This document shows positions 29,861-39,951 of a stretch of 39,951 bases of DNA, one piece after another. Position numbers and translations under genes: made by a program. Below the pieces are notes generated by a model. That model saw only the letters and a list, made by a program, of their open reading frames with translations. It searched no databases and was not told the DNA's origin. Origin of the DNA: Chara braunii (lineage: Eukaryota > Streptophyta > Charophyceae > Charales > Characeae). The stretch lies in NCBI GenBank assembly GCA_003427395.1, contig BFEA01000220.1, positions 628,809 through 668,759 of the forward strand, written 5' to 3'. Positions within the stretch are counted from its first letter, which is position 1. Every line of letters begins with the position of its first letter.

Positions 29861-30163
29861 ACCTCACGCCCTGTGCTGTCTTCCGTTCGGAGTGTTAGCG
29901 GTGCGGAAAAGAGGCCCAGAAAAACAGCAAGATGGGGTGTGCCAAGGATTTTTGGAAATTGAGTGTGGGGACACAGACGGAAATAAAGTCCCCCATGTTG
30001 GTCCGATGAAGCAAGTCGATCGTTTCGCGCGTTGCGAAAGGCGCGCGCGGACACGACGCGAAAACAGGAAGGTTCAAATTCAATCCAAAAAGTATTGTCG
30101 GGCTTCCCACCGAGCTACAACCCGTCGTTTAGAACGGAAAGGCTCTGGCACACTTCGTGTGTC

Positions 30164-30583
30164 TCATTTTCGTACCAGATCTCGTCTTCGTTCGCTGGTC
30201 AATTCCGAATCCGACGTGGATGGTCTCAACCGAGTGGCTCTTTCCTTATGCTCGTCCTCACTCCGTATTCGGTAGTGGAAGCCCTTCGCTTCGTAGTGAT
30301 CAAAACGCTGACATTCGGTGCACAGAGTGCGCGGCCAGTGGGGTTCTATTGTCGTCCACGGAATGACGATTAACTCGTTAAATGGCAACAATACTGAGTA
30401 AGGTGGGAAGTGCATATCGATAATAACAAACCCTGCTTCTACGAACCCAGAACAGCGGTTGAACGGAGGGAAGTAATACTGCCCACCGATTTGTGCAACG
30501 GCTTCTCGTACGTCCCATTCACATACACGTGTCCTTTCCTCACTGTAAGGAAAAGGTCGCGTTGGGATGGGATATACGGGAAG
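30164..30583 (-). CDS. LTR-internal conserved ORF of element 2
   Basis: Open on the - strand from after TAG 30584-30586 to the stop at 30164. It aligns with 838-1100 of element 1 in the matching LTR position. Shared features are VCEWDVREAV for LCARDFHRAV, GFVIID for GFVVIT, FPPYSVLLPF for FPPFCILLPY, VIPWTTIEPHWP for VVPWNSIAPYWP, and then R-F. The tail is rich in charged residues (RSEDEHKERA, SERRRDLVRK) with one C-x2-C pair. An upstream - strand frame (LPYVARHQQ near 30830) may match MPYVADRES of element 1, so the full protein was longer. Function and family are unknown. Confidence 0.5.
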   Translation of the reverse strand, partial: LPVYPIPTRPFPYSEERTRVCEWDVREAVAQIGGQYYFPPFNRCSGFVEAGFVIIDMHFPPYSVLLPFNELIVIPWTTIEPHWPRTLCTECQRFDHYEAKGFHYRIRSEDEHKERATRLRPSTSDSELTSERRRDLVRK

Positions 30584-31621
30584 CTAGCGCCCAATCGAAG
30601 GGTACTTGCCAGTCCACATGTCAATCAATCAAAATATCCGGAGACGTCATTAAGAACAAAAGCGATTCGCGCATCCCCCAATCAATCTTTTTGACACAAG
30701 AGAGAGAGAGCAAGCACAGATCAGCTTGATCACGCATATGGCTACGGGTCCGATCAGTTCAACACAACGTTGGTCCCTGGGCGCCTTGTTTCTCAGGGCC
30801 GCCTCGTGGTTCGGCTGCTGATGTCGTGCAACATAAGGCAGATTGCATTCTCGCAACACTCGTATAAACAGAGCTACAAATCCAAACACTCTTGCATTCT
30901 CGAACAAAATTCCGACAAAACTCGTCTAATCAATTTGAAAAAGTCACGCATCTCTATACATGCATTTACTTTGGAAGGTGTGAAAATGCACAGGAAAACA
31001 TGGATCGCATTGGGCAATACACACACATACACCGTTCACAAGACAAGTAGAGGGGGTCTTGGCGTAGGAGCATTACCCAGGAAACTAATGGAATAGTTCC
31101 GGAAGAAGTTCTTTCACACAAAAGCCGAATGCCAACTCATTCCTACTCAAGAGGGGGACAATCATTCAGACACATCATCATTCAAAAAGAAAGAGTGAGA
31201 GAGAGAAAGAGAGGGAAAGAAAGTCTAGAACAGAAGAGGACAAGGTCCAGGAAGAGAAAAGTTCGATGTCACCGCCGTACACTCACGCCAAAGATAACAA
31301 TCCGCAACAAAGGCGTATTCGCCGTTTATTCCAATATGGCCCGGGCCAATCAACTCAACATCGATCCTCATATCTGCACCAACGATCCCGACTGTCGCGT
31401 GCTAACTCCCACCACTGCGATCGTCACCTCGCTGTCGTAAACTCGACATGGTTCACCCAGATCTCACAGTCCGTCGTGGCGATCCAGCGCGCAACCGGCC
31501 AGTCTATCGTCAGCCCGACAGGACTTTCCGACTCGCTTCAAACACTCTGCCTAGCCACTGCTTCCCGAAAGTTGGCTCGAGAGTTGAGAACGTAAGAGAG
31601 ATTTGCGGACGCGCTTGCGGG

Positions 31622-31628
31622 TTTTATA
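31622..31628 (-). promoter_or_regulatory. LTR TATA box of element 2
   Basis: ACTATAAAACCCGC followed by GCGCG and CTCTCT on the - strand, matching the arrangement at 10002 in element 1. Confidence 0.55.
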
Positions 31629-32548
31629 GTTGCGACAGGGGAGATAGAAGGGGGAGAAGGCGACATGAAAGCTGAGGTGTAAGAGGAGAAGCAGGAGGAG
31701 AAGACTTTGAGAAGAGTGCTCTACGAACGCCATGCTGATCCCTCGGAACTCATGGTTCAACCAATCAGGTTCGTCGCGCGATAGGAAGGTCCTATCGATC
31801 CACGCGCCTGATTGGCGAGCGAGAGTTATCGGGGGATCGACCGGGCGTCGTACGCCAGACTTAGAGGGTGAGAAGAGAAAAGCCGCGAGAGGTGGCGCAA
31901 GACGGGTCCAAGATTCAGATGATCAAGAAAGGGAAATGGGCGCGCGAAAGCAAGGNGGAAGAGAGAGAGAGAGGGAGAAGGAAAAACANTTACGGGGAGA
32001 GAGAAAAAGGAGGGAGAAGGGAAGGGAGGCGCAGGAGGGAGTGATGCGGGGGACAGAAAGGAGGAAGCTTTTGCATGCACGGCGCCGTCAACAAAAAAAG
32101 AAAAAGGCACCGAAACAGTTACAGCTTGCTTCTATCCTAATGCAAAATTGAAATCACCATATCCGCGTGNGAAAAAGCGACGCGGGAAAAGAAAATCCTA
32201 CGCCTATTTGTATTCACGCAAAATTCCNAGAGTTTTCCCCGATGCGCCCAAGAACATCTACTNACCCAAAAAGGACACGTCGAAGTTCTGCTTATCCTGG
32301 GATTCGCAACTACCGAGCCCAATTCCTAGTGCGCTCGTTAGGGCGCACGTAAATTCCCATGTATTTCTCGACTTTGCAAAAAGAAAAACAGAACTCAGTA
32401 GTCGAAAAAAAAAATCTCTTCAAAAAGGAAAATGCGGCACCCGAAAGCAAGAACTTAAAACGGGGTTTTCCTGGGGTAGGTATGATACAAGCAAAAGGGT
32501 ACGAAAGATGGCACGGGGTCGGGAAGTGGTTCGTCATATATGTGACGC

Positions 32549-33042
32549 ACAAGGGGTTCCAAAATTATGCGATCTCCTGATTGCATGAAATGGCGAAAGA
32601 AAGAGGGGAGAACAGAGTGATGCATGAGGAACCAAGCGTATCAGCAGAGCAGAAAGAAGTACAAGGAACGATAACTGGGCCGTGGATGAGATGGCGATAA
32701 CACACGATTTCCGCAGCCTTGTCATATGCAACCCTCTGCCTCGTGGAGATCGTCGAGGTGACGCCATCATGGTCCACCTGATCTCCGTGTGCTCTGCACC
32801 CTTGCTCGTTGTCGTCTGTCGAATCAGCGCGTGGGTTGACGTCATCGTTGATGGCGCGATCTTCACGAAGCCTTACCGATTCGTGACGATGAAGGGAGGG
32901 GGGGGGGGGTTCAAGTGAATGGGATCTACCGCCTAGCTGGAATAGGCCAGTAGAGGCGGTACATGTCGGGGATCTCGCGGGGATGTCAGGAGGAAAGTGG
33001 GGGTAGGAAGCGATGCATCCCTTCCATCGTCACCGGGAGCTC
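32549..33042 (-). other. 3' untranslated spacer of element 2
   Basis: No supported gene. It contains TTTTGGAACCCC just before the LTR, as in element 1. Confidence 0.45.
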
Positions 33043-33555
33043 CTAATATCGGATGACTCGATGGAAGCGGGGGAAATAATCGCCACTGCGGGGGAGGGAG
33101 GCGAGGTAGTCGCGATAGAAGGAGGAGAGGGTGAGGAAGAGCGCCGCTCGAAAGACCTCGAAGTGGCGACAGGCGGGAATTGTCCCCGTGGCAACGCAGT
33201 AGACTTCTACGACGTTGGATTGCTCCCATGCAGCGCTGAACAGCAGAAGATGCCAGCAGAATGTGGGAGCAGCGGACTGAAGGGAGGCGTGAGGATGGAC
33301 GGTGGCGAGTAGACGGGTCGAATAGAAGTCGCAGAAGAGATGGGGATGGAAAGGATGGGAAGGGATGATGACAGGGGTACGGATCTGTTCGAGGGTGAGA
33401 AAATCAAGGGGGCGGCGGGGCAGCGTCCGAGGTCGAAGGCCTATCGCCCGCATTGGTACGTGGGCGAACTGGGGGNCGGGTGGGGNGGGAGGAGGAGGGG
33501 GATCGGCGCCGTCTCCGTNGCGNGGTACTTGAGGTGGCGGCTGCAGGGTCGCCAT
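33043..33555 (-). CDS. Accessory ORF C of element 2
   Basis: About 170 residues homologous to the central part of 8191-8895 in element 1. Shared features are FAHV-x-MRA for FAYVKMRA, LRPRTLPRRPLDFL, LLATVHPHAS, GTIPAC and YLASLPR. It overlaps the end of ORF B in another frame. Five ambiguous bases (33476-33523) fall in the junction, so the relation between the frames is uncertain. Unknown family. Confidence 0.5.
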   Translation of the reverse strand: MATLQPPPQVXRXGDGADPPPPPXPPXPQFAHVPMRAIGLRPRTLPRRPLDFLTLEQIRTPVIIPSHPFHPHLFCDFYSTRLLATVHPHASLQSAAPTFCWHLLLFSAAWEQSNVVEVYCVATGTIPACRHFEVFRAALFLTLSSFYRDYLASLPRSGDYFPRFHRVIRY

Positions 33556-34159
33556 CTTCTTCTTCGTCGTCGTCGATCACCACTTCCTCTGCCCTCGGAT
33601 AAAAGGCGTAAGGGATGATCTCGTACGGCTTCAGATACTCCTGCTGCGATGGTAGGGTATCCTCGTCCCTAGGTTCCTCCAAGCACGAAGTCCACTGAAG
33701 GTACAGATCCAAGGATCGCTCAAAAATGTACGGAGCGGGACTATTGTCGCTTTGAAAGTAGATGTCGGGCGAGAGATCGTCCGCCAATTGCACGATCGGT
33801 GCGATGAGCTCTTGTGCAATCAACTGACGGCGACCAGGTCGTACCGACCCAAAGAGAAATCCAATAAGATCTCCTTCCGCGTTAGTCCTCCAACCCTGTA
33901 TGATCAGCAGCTCCGGCTTCTCGATCCACGTGGGGTGCTCATTAGTGCCCGTCCACTTTACTTGTACTCTAGCCAAGCAAAATGATATCTCCTCAAAAGT
34001 TCCGCGCCACAATCGCCAATGTCCAGGATGGATAAGAGGGACTGAAAGAGGCTCAGACGAGAGGGAAAGAGAAGGTAGAAGATCGGATTGCCAAAAGGTG
34101 GGAAAGAGAGAGGGGAGACCAAAGGTGGAGAGAGGAGCGAGACGAACAGCGTGGTTCAT
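33404..34159 (-). CDS. Accessory ORF B of element 2
   Basis: 251 residues. The ATG at 34157-34159 overlaps the stop of ORF A (34156-34158) as ATGA. The block after residue 110 (ELIAPIVQLADDLSPDIYF, SDNSPAPY, PSQQEYL) aligns with the second half of ORF A/B in element 1. It ends with an acidic run (IDDDEEEDGD) and a basic run (RRRRRSP), the same order as in element 1 but without the long expansion. No membrane segment and no known domain. Confidence 0.55.
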   Translation of the reverse strand: MNHAVRLAPLSTFGLPSLFPTFWQSDLLPSLSLSSEPLSVPLIHPGHWRLWRGTFEEISFCLARVQVKWTGTNEHPTWIEKPELLIIQGWRTNAEGDLIGFLFGSVRPGRRQLIAQELIAPIVQLADDLSPDIYFQSDNSPAPYIFERSLDLYLQWTSCLEEPRDEDTLPSQQEYLKPYEIIPYAFYPRAEEVVIDDDEEEDGDPAAATSSTXXRRRRRSPSSSXPTXPPVRPRTNAGDRPSTSDAAPPPP

Positions 34160-34638
34160 TGGGGATGGGGGAAGGGGACGAGGGTTGGGATCGCCACTGG
34201 CCGCTCGCGAGGTAATCGGCGAATGTCGTCATGGTCCGATGCAAAGATCGGGATGATGTTATACCCCTCCCGGGCGAGGACGTGCTGCCACACGTTGGAC
34301 ACTTGCTCCGTCCACTCGCGCAGCGAGGCCAAGATCGCGGTATGCCGCAGCGGATTGACCGAGCTGATGTCGCCGGTGAATCCCATCATTGTGGTGACGT
34401 GGCTCGTTCTGGGACCCGCTCGCCGATGAACTGCAGTAACCTCCGCGAACACTATCGCATGAGGGTTTCCTTCTATCCGAAACGCGGCGGCGGCACAGAT
34501 ACCTTCGTCGTAGAAAAATCGCATCAAACGGCGGAGATCCGTATTGAGCCGAGGATGACAAACTTGCCGGATCTCTGAGATGTGGCCATGTGGCTGTCGC
34601 AGCTGTGCATCGAGAACCCACTCCGTGATGAAACTCAT
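34156..34638 (-). CDS. Accessory ORF A of element 2
   Basis: 160 residues from ATG 34638, which overlaps the integrase stop TGA (34635-34637) as ATGA. The N-terminus MSFITEWV, then HISEIRQV-x2-PRL-x2-DL, FF and AAAFRI, matches the start of ORF A/B in element 1. The frame is open 10 codons upstream as well, but the ATG used here is the one conserved in both copies. Function unknown. Confidence 0.6.
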   Translation of the reverse strand: MSFITEWVLDAQLRQPHGHISEIRQVCHPRLNTDLRRLMRFFYDEGICAAAAFRIEGNPHAIVFAEVTAVHRRAGPRTSHVTTMMGFTGDISSVNPLRHTAILASLREWTEQVSNVWQHVLAREGYNIIPIFASDHDDIRRLPRERPVAIPTLVPFPHPQ

Positions 34639-36370
34639 GGCGAGGTCGGAGAGGAGGACGAGGGACAAGAGGGAGAAAGAGGAGAGAGGGTTAGATCGTT
34701 GTTGTTTTCCTCGCTTCCCGAGGAAGAAGAGGGAGGAAAATCGGAAGGAGGAAGGAGACGGAGGTAGGAGGTATGTCTGACGATGGGGACGGAGCTATGG
34801 CTAGCGCTAGCCTCAGGCGCGATGCGTACCGTGTTGGCGCCGTTGGGCCCGAATCCGACAACACGAAAACAGTCGGAGAACTTCAGAGCGAGTTTCCGGT
34901 CGCGTGCACATTTACGTACCTGCACTAGGTCCCCCAGTTTATACTAGTATTGAGGCCCTTCATTTCCGTTCCAGGCCTCGTAGCTACGGACCTGTCTACC
35001 GTGGGCCAGCTCGGTCATCCTTTGTCTTTTTCGGGCCAGCTTCGGAACGGCCCGTTCCATCAAAGCAGTGTACCTTTTGGCCTTAGCCTTAAGGGCCGCA
35101 CGCGTGTCTCTTCCCGCTGCTTCGGCAATTTCCGAGTTGCCCCGGTAATCGACACAGGGGAGGCTATTAGTTCGAAGCTGAAAGGGGGTAAACCCCGTAG
35201 ATTCGTGAGGGGTGGCCCGGTGGATGCCGACGATCTGATATACGATATCAAGCCACGGACGCGTGTCGTGTGCCGCTAAGTTCCTGCGAAGGGCAATTTT
35301 AATCATACGGTTGGCGTTCTCGGCCAACCCGTTCGACTGGGACACGTGAGGTGTCGTATGTCGGAGCGCGACGCCCCTTCGCGCAAGCAGTTCTTCTACC
35401 TCGCCTTTACATTCAGATCCATCGTCGGTTAGAATTTCTTCCGTATCTAGATGGGTATAGAGGAACCGTTTGATGTACGTGGCAACTTCTGCGGTTTTTC
35501 GGGTCTTACAGGGATAGACCTCGATGTACTTGGAAAAGTGGTCAATTAATACTAATAAAATAGAATATTCACAGCGGTTTGGGCCAGGTGGCACGCCAAT
35601 ATCTGTCGTGTCCATACTGACTCGCTGAAAAGGACGCTCTACTTCCGTTGGTACGATGGTGTTTGGTCCCCGTATAGGGGCGCGATCAGCGGCACAGACC
35701 GGACAGTTAGCGACAATGCATTTGATATCACCTCGTATATTGGACCAGAACCATCGATTCTGGTCTACAGTTGCCTCCGTGACACGTATCGCGAAATGAG
35801 CGGCCTGATCATCGTGAGCAGATCGGATCCAATCGTATCTCTGGAAGGGATGGGGAACTGTCAGCCACGAACCCGATCCGTCAGTTTTACGCTTTTCCAA
35901 ATGACGGTTGATCCATCGATAGTCCCGAGATCTCTCGGTCGCCCTACGTCTGTCGTGTTTGGTGAGATAGCCCAATGATAATCCCGCTAATTTTGCCAAT
36001 AAAATTTTATCCGTTCAGATTTCCGCCCGTCGGTATTTCTCGTCGTATTCAGAATCGTCCGTACGGGCGGCCTCGAATCGAACCTTCATAGGGAGCTTGT
36101 TCGTTCTACATAGGGGGCACCTCCATTCCTTGCTACTCGTCCGATATCGAACGCAGGCCCCGTGCGCACGGTTGACACACGTGGCACATTCTACCCAATC
36201 GATAAATCCGGTTTCGAAGGGCTGACAGTCGACCCCATAAACTCATGCAATACACGTGCAAAAATAGAAGAATTTATCGGGGAGGGTGGCGAAGAAAGCC
36301 TAGGAAGTGAGAGGGGCAAAATTAGTAGGAGAAGAAGGGAAGGGGTTGAGGAGGCTGGCGGGGTAGTCAT
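34635..36370 (-). pseudogene. int: PHD-like finger plus integrase of element 2
   Basis: Integrase. In numbering from 35999: HHCC zinc domain (H62, H68, C99, C102), catalytic D130 (VSMDTTD), D192 (TDDGSE) and E227 (GLAENAN), spaced D-61-D-34-E as in retroviral-type integrases. The GPY/F-type domain (VQVRK to GPNG) is at 34920-34830. A possible start is ATG 36368-36370 (MTTPP), in another frame from the finger. Stops are TGA 36243-36245 (Arg in element 1), TGA 36015-36017 (Trp in element 1) and TAG 34944-34946, which lies beside a small TAC/TAT duplication. Catalytic residues are intact. Confidence 0.88.
36108..36260 (-). other. PHD-like zinc-finger motif, element 2
   Basis: The translation shows FCTC, then WVECATC, x5, H-x2-C, x11, then C-x2-C within EWRCPLC. 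It matches 5802-5963 of element 1 position by position. The first Cys of the element 1 motif is Phe here, with another Cys two residues further on, while the last C-x2-C pair is intact. Confidence 0.6.
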
Positions 36371-36440
36371 GATGACAGAAGGGGAGAGACAGGACTGAAT
36401 GGTGAAGAGAGTAGAGCAAGCAAATTAGTCCTCGTGTCAC

Positions 36441-36887
36441 TTACTGCTTCGATAAGATCTCCACTTGGCCGTATCGTGGTCCGATCTCTTGTTCGGGTTC
36501 GTTCCATGGAATCACCTCCTCACCCTTTAGAACCTTCTCAGGCCGATGCAGACGTGTCAGCCCGTCCGCATTCCCGTGTCTCTCGTGCTTCCGATGGCGG
36601 ATGTCAAAGTCCAAGCCCTGCAACACCGTTGCCCATCGCCCGATCATACCCGAGTAATCCTTCGACTTCTTCAGAGCCAACAGGGGCTCATGATCAATCA
36701 CCAGGGTGAATTTTCGTCCGTACAGGTAAGCACAAAAGTGACTGATCCCCCAGAGAGTCGCATAGCATTCGCCCGTTGGAGCGGCATAATTGCGCTTGCA
36801 GGCGGGCACCGATTTGGACGCATATTCTACCACATTCTCGAGTCCGATTGGTCCCACCTGGGCAAGGATCGCCGAAATCGCCTCTGG
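36441..36887 (-). pseudogene. pol: Pol: RNase H of element 2
   Basis: Follows TAG 36888-36890 in the RT frame. It has PTGECYATLW (Glu), LVIDHEPLLAL (Asp) and HRKHERHGNADGLTR. The first Asp is in LITDW just before the TAG. It ends with TAA 36441-36443 after RYGQVEILSKQ, equivalent to the stop after KYGQV in element 1. Confidence 0.88.
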
Positions 36888-38174
36888 CTACCAGTCGGTG
36901 ATGAGAACAAAAGGCTTTTCGGGATCTGGTCTTATAAGGNNCGGAGCCGAAATGAGAGNAGCCTTGAGTTTGGAAAACGCTTGATCGCACTCCGNCGTCC
37001 AGANCAACGNCTGATCCTTTCGNAGGAGATTTGTNAGGGGTCCNGCAATNGCCGNGAAGCNNTTGATAAATCTTCNGNAATACNAGGCTAGGCCNAGGAA
37101 NGCGNGAACTTGCGTGATAGTGGTAGGCACTGGCGCGTCCTTGACAGCTGCCACCTTCAGCGGCTCCGGTTGGAGTCCCTTGTCTGTCACCACGTGCCCC
37201 AAGAAGGAAATCGTGGTGAGGAAATACTGACACTTCTCAAGCGCCACCTTGAAACCTGCATCTTGTAACGCATGTAGTGCCCATTCGATGTGCTGCACGT
37301 GTCCCTCGTAGGAGCTCGAATACACTAGGATGTCATCCATGTACACAATCACGCAGTAGTTGATGATGCTTTGCGCTAGACGAGTCTTCCGTACGAAATT
37401 TTGAAAAGCCATGTTCATGGCCCGTTGAAAAGTCGAGGGGGCGTTGCAGATACCCATCGGACATCGAATCCATTGCCACGTACCTTCGAAAAGCACAAAC
37501 GCTGTTTTCGATCGATCTTCCTCCCGGACAAGAAGATAATGGAACCCATGACGAACATCAAACTTGCTGAAAAAACAAGCACCCCCAATCTCATCCAATA
37601 ACTCATCAATCCGGGGGAGGGTATACCCATCTTTAATCGTGATATCATTCAACTTTCGATAATCAATGCAAATGTGAATCCCTCCGGCCTTTTTAGGTAA
37701 GATTACTACGGGAAAAGACCACGGACCAATAGCAGGTTCGATCCATCCATTAGCTTCAAACTCCTTAATCCGCTGAAAAGTAGCCGCTCTTTGAGCTGGC
37801 AAGTATCGATAGGGAGCGCAGCTAATAGGCGGATGATCTCCTGTGAGGATGGCATGCTCAATCACATTAGTTAAGCCGATATCATTATCGTGTACGCTCA
37901 GTACCTCTGCGTAACCATTTAACACATGGATTAACGACTTCCGGAGTTCTGTAGGAACATGACTCGGGAGGGGGATTGTTGATTCCCCGGAAATCTTGAG
38001 GGGCATATCAACCCAATCAATCGCCTGTTTCCGTCGTTCATCGACACTAGAAAAAACAGAACTACTGGTGCGAACAGAAAAGACAGTTGCTATCAACTGG
38101 GACTCAGCGGGGCTGATCATCTCAGTTTCTTTAGTTTCAGCGTCGGTCTCTAGGCCAACCGAAGGTGGTTCCAC
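36888..38174 (-). pseudogene. pol: Pol: reverse transcriptase of element 2
   Basis: 428-codon frame holding a complete RT fold: GWIEPAIGPWSFPVVILPKK (residues 143-162), FDVRHG with the first catalytic Asp (205-210) and YMDD (278-281), then the connection region. About 20 N bases at 36939-37101 leave residues undetermined. It ends at TAG 36888-36890, where Gln is expected before PEAIS. It is cut from the protease frame by the 77-bp duplication upstream. Confidence 0.9.
36939..37101. other. Cluster of ambiguous bases
   Basis: Many isolated N positions within the RT connection domain. This suggests reads from several diverged copies were merged, so base-level claims here are unsafe. Confidence 0.95.
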
Positions 38175-38271
38175 AGTTAGCCTTGTTAGATCCGCATCTC
38201 AGTTTCTTTAGTTTCAGCGTCGGTCTCTAGGCCAACCGAAGGTGGTTCCATAGTTAGCCTTGTTAGATCCG
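38118..38271 (-). repeat. 77-bp tandem duplication in pol linker
   Basis: Two adjacent 77-bp copies (38118-38194 and 38195-38271) that differ by one base (C 38173 against T 38250). Because 77 is not a multiple of three, it shifts the frame between protease and RT. Confidence 0.95.
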
Positions 38272-39619
38272 TCATTTCTTGCATCAGATTAGGTACGTCA
38301 CTTACCGGTGCTTCCGCCTCTTGTTTAATCAAGGCGATGGTAGCTCCTGTCGTTGGTAACGGTCGGGGCGGAAAAACAAAGATATCCAAATACTATTCCG
38401 TTTGTTGATAACGCGTTCGTAAGGAAAGAGCTCCCTCGTACAATGTGCGAGGGGGTTCTAAATCATCAGCCAGGTCGGAAACTTGCAATATGGGTTCTTC
38501 GAGGAGGACTGAAGGACTGACCTGGGTTGTTAGCGTCGTGAATGCATTGTCCTGGGAATCTACGTGGAAGCTTCGGGCGGTGTCGGGGCACACTTGAAAC
38601 TCTTCGGGGATTTTATGTTCGAAAAGTTCAACCAGATGCTTCCATTCTTCTTCGCTAGGCATCTCTTCTTCATGTTCTTGTTCCCTGATTTCATCCCCGA
38701 GGCGTGAGGGAGAGCATTAACCAGGATCAATGTATCGGATCATCCCTATTTGGGGAGAGTTAGGAACTCGTTTTATCATTCGGGTGGAAACCCGCAGAGG
38801 AACAGCCTGAGGCTTTCCCCCAGTTTGTGTGAGCACCAATTGTTTCGAATCGAAATGCAGATGTGCGCTCACCGCTATCGCCCAAGGTAATCCCAACAAC
38901 ACAGAATAGGATCGTACATCTATTACGAGCGCGTTAACAAGGACGTGTACTCGTCCAACTTTTACGGCCACATTCTCGATAATGCCTACGATGTTCATTG
39001 CTTCCTCATCGGCAGAGACATAATTGTCTTTGCCAGATTGAGGAAGAATGGATCCCAGTCGTCCCGTCTTTTTGACAGTATCCAATGATATGGCCATGGC
39101 AGAAGCCCCTGTGTCAATAAGGGCATCAAACGGTTTGCCCCATACTTCACAGTCACATTCCGCATTTTTCCATAGCATCGGCCGAGCTCGTACGAAGTTA
39201 TCTTTTTCTGCTAAAGAGATCGCTGCTATACGTGCGGCTTCAGGTTTCGGCTTTTTCGTGTCAGGCTCAGAGGGTACGACTTCCTCGCTTTCTTTTTTCT
39301 TCTTCAATATCCGTTGTATGCGTTGATAAGTGAAACGCTTTTGATTTTTCTGGCATTGTTGTAGAAGCTTATCGTTCGCCATTTCAGATATGGTGAGCAG
39401 ATGTCCCACTGGGACGGGCACGCGAATGTCTAACTGCTTGAGTGTTCTCAGTATGTCAATATCTTCTGTCCGAAACTGCGGTCCTGGATTGGATTCGCGA
39501 TCGACCCACTCGAGATCATCTGGGGCCGATCGGATTGCTCCGATCATGCCTGCTAGATGGAGATACTCGAGAGGATCGACCACGTCAGCAGCGTCGGGGG
39601 AAGAAGCTCCCGATGTCAA
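38186..39619 (-). pseudogene. pol: Pol: protease and linker of element 2
   Basis: The aspartic protease motif FDALIDTGASAMAISL is at residues 164-179 of the frame from 39619, with VLLGLPWAI later. The N-terminal segment (DIDILRTLKQLDIRVPVPVGHLLTISE) matches 2943-3010 of element 1. The frame begins in -1 relative to gag, with its first non-ATG codon overlapping the gag stop (TTGA at 39616-39619). No obvious slippery heptamer is visible. Stops TAA 38717-38719 and TAG 38393-38395 interrupt the linker. Confidence 0.85.
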
Positions 39620-39951
39620 TGTCGTTGTTCTGTGGCATATGCCACAGGTTCTCTTCCTTGATCCGTATCCATCAGAGCACTCATTCGTCCCTGATTAAGG
39701 GCGACGGGGGCCGCCGCAGGGGGAGGCTGATTACGTTTCGGCTGCGCACAGTCTCGGGCGAAATGGTCGGGCTGCATGCAGTTAAAGCATTCGATCTTCC
39801 CTACGGGATTAGCTAGATGAGGGAACTGAAACGCGAACCCTGGAGCAGGTGGGGCAGGTAAGAGTGAAAACGATGCAGGGGCAGGCCGAGCAGGAGCTGG
39901 GTTAGGCTTAATGAGCCTGCTCATTATCTGTTCCATCCGCTCCATATGAGC
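39616..39951 (-). CDS. gag: Gag C-terminus of element 2 (partial)
   Basis: A Pro/Ala-rich linker, then an intact zinc knuckle CFNCMQPDHFARDC (39748-39789), followed by the Gag tail ALNQGRMSALMDTDQGR, which matches GPGRVGALMEEM of element 1. The frame enters from beyond the right edge. Confidence 0.85.
   Translation of the reverse strand, partial: AHMERMEQIMSRLIKPNPAPARPAPASFSLLPAPPAPGFAFQFPHLANPVGKIECFNCMQPDHFARDCAQPKRNQPPPAAAPVALNQGRMSALMDTDQGREPVAYATEQRH

Larger units (their letters stand above)
29861..32548 (-). repeat. 3' LTR of element 2
   Basis: Only one LTR is in the window, so its limits rest on similarity to the LTR of element 1. The outer end GGGCGTGAGGT is at 29861-29871 (minus), and TTTCCAAAAATCCTTGGCAC at about 29944-29963 also matches. 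The inner end GCGTCACATATATGACGAAC is near 32545. It contains a TATA box and the conserved LTR ORF. The length of about 2.7 kb agrees with about 2.5 kb for element 1. Isolated N bases occur at 31956-32263. Confidence 0.7.
29861..39951 (-). mobile_element. Ty3/gypsy LTR retrotransposon, element 2, same lineage as element 1
   Basis: The protein order on the - strand is gag zinc knuckle, protease, RT, RNase H, PHD-like finger, integrase, ORFs A, B and C, then LTR. Every part aligns with element 1 at protein level, while DNA identity is patchy, so the two are old relatives and not a recent duplication. It runs off the right edge before the Gag N-terminus and the 5' LTR. Stops, a tandem duplication and ambiguous bases are present. 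RT and integrase catalytic motifs are better preserved than in element 1. Confidence 0.92.

Noticed and set aside
29722-30054. Short frames on both strands at 29722-30275
   Set aside because: No homology to the element 1 LTR frame and no motif; treated as non-coding LTR or flank.
39600-39640. Programmed -1 frameshift at the gag-protease junction of element 2
   Set aside because: The frames overlap as TTGA in the -1 phase, but I see no slippery heptamer or clear downstream stem, so it is not claimed.

Overview
This is a repeat-rich nuclear window from a eukaryote, and everything identifiable in it is a transposable element or repeat. I see no host gene and no bacterial organisation. Plant-type Ty3/gypsy elements primed by initiator tRNA-Met, a PIF/Harbinger element, a plant-like LINE and long microsatellites point to the green lineage. 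The style of the Harbinger proteins suggests a charophyte such as Chara, but that is an inference from recollection and not a match I could run.

Layout. (1) 1-11567 plus 20037-20220: a decayed Ty3/gypsy LTR retrotransposon on the + strand ('element 1'), with its 5' LTR cut by the window edge. (2) 11568-20036: an 8.47-kb PIF/Harbinger DNA transposon inserted inside the 3' LTR of element 1. It has 21-bp perfect terminal inverted repeats and a TAA target duplication. It carries a transposase, a Myb/SANT-like protein and a third gene of unknown function. (3) 20221-29860: intergenic repeats, comprising a G-rich minisatellite holding a U2 snRNA-derived retrosequence, a LINE remnant, a tRNA-derived SINE-like unit, a 68-bp satellite split by a 501-bp hAT-type MITE with an 8-bp target duplication, a second MITE-like unit and an 840-bp assembly gap. 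(4) 29861-39951: a second, diverged member of the same Ty3/gypsy lineage on the - strand ('element 2'), running off the right edge at gag.

Comparing the two gypsy copies is the most informative thing here. Their proteins align across the full length although the DNA has diverged strongly. The shared architecture is LTR with its own ORF, gag, protease-RT-RNase H, PHD-like finger plus integrase, then extra ORFs (called A, B and C here). In both copies the integrase stop and the ORF A start share the tetranucleotide ATGA, inside an identical TCGCCATGAG context. Both copies also carry a PHD-like zinc motif between RNase H and the integrase HHCC domain. An LTR-internal reading frame keeps its amino-acid pattern in both.

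Both gypsy copies are inactive. Most premature stops whose ancestral codon can be inferred from the other copy are CGA-to-TGA, CAG-to-TAG or TGG-to-TAG/TGA. This is the pattern expected from cytosine deamination of silenced repeats. The Harbinger element is younger than element 1, because it sits in its LTR, but it also has frame-disrupting lesions.
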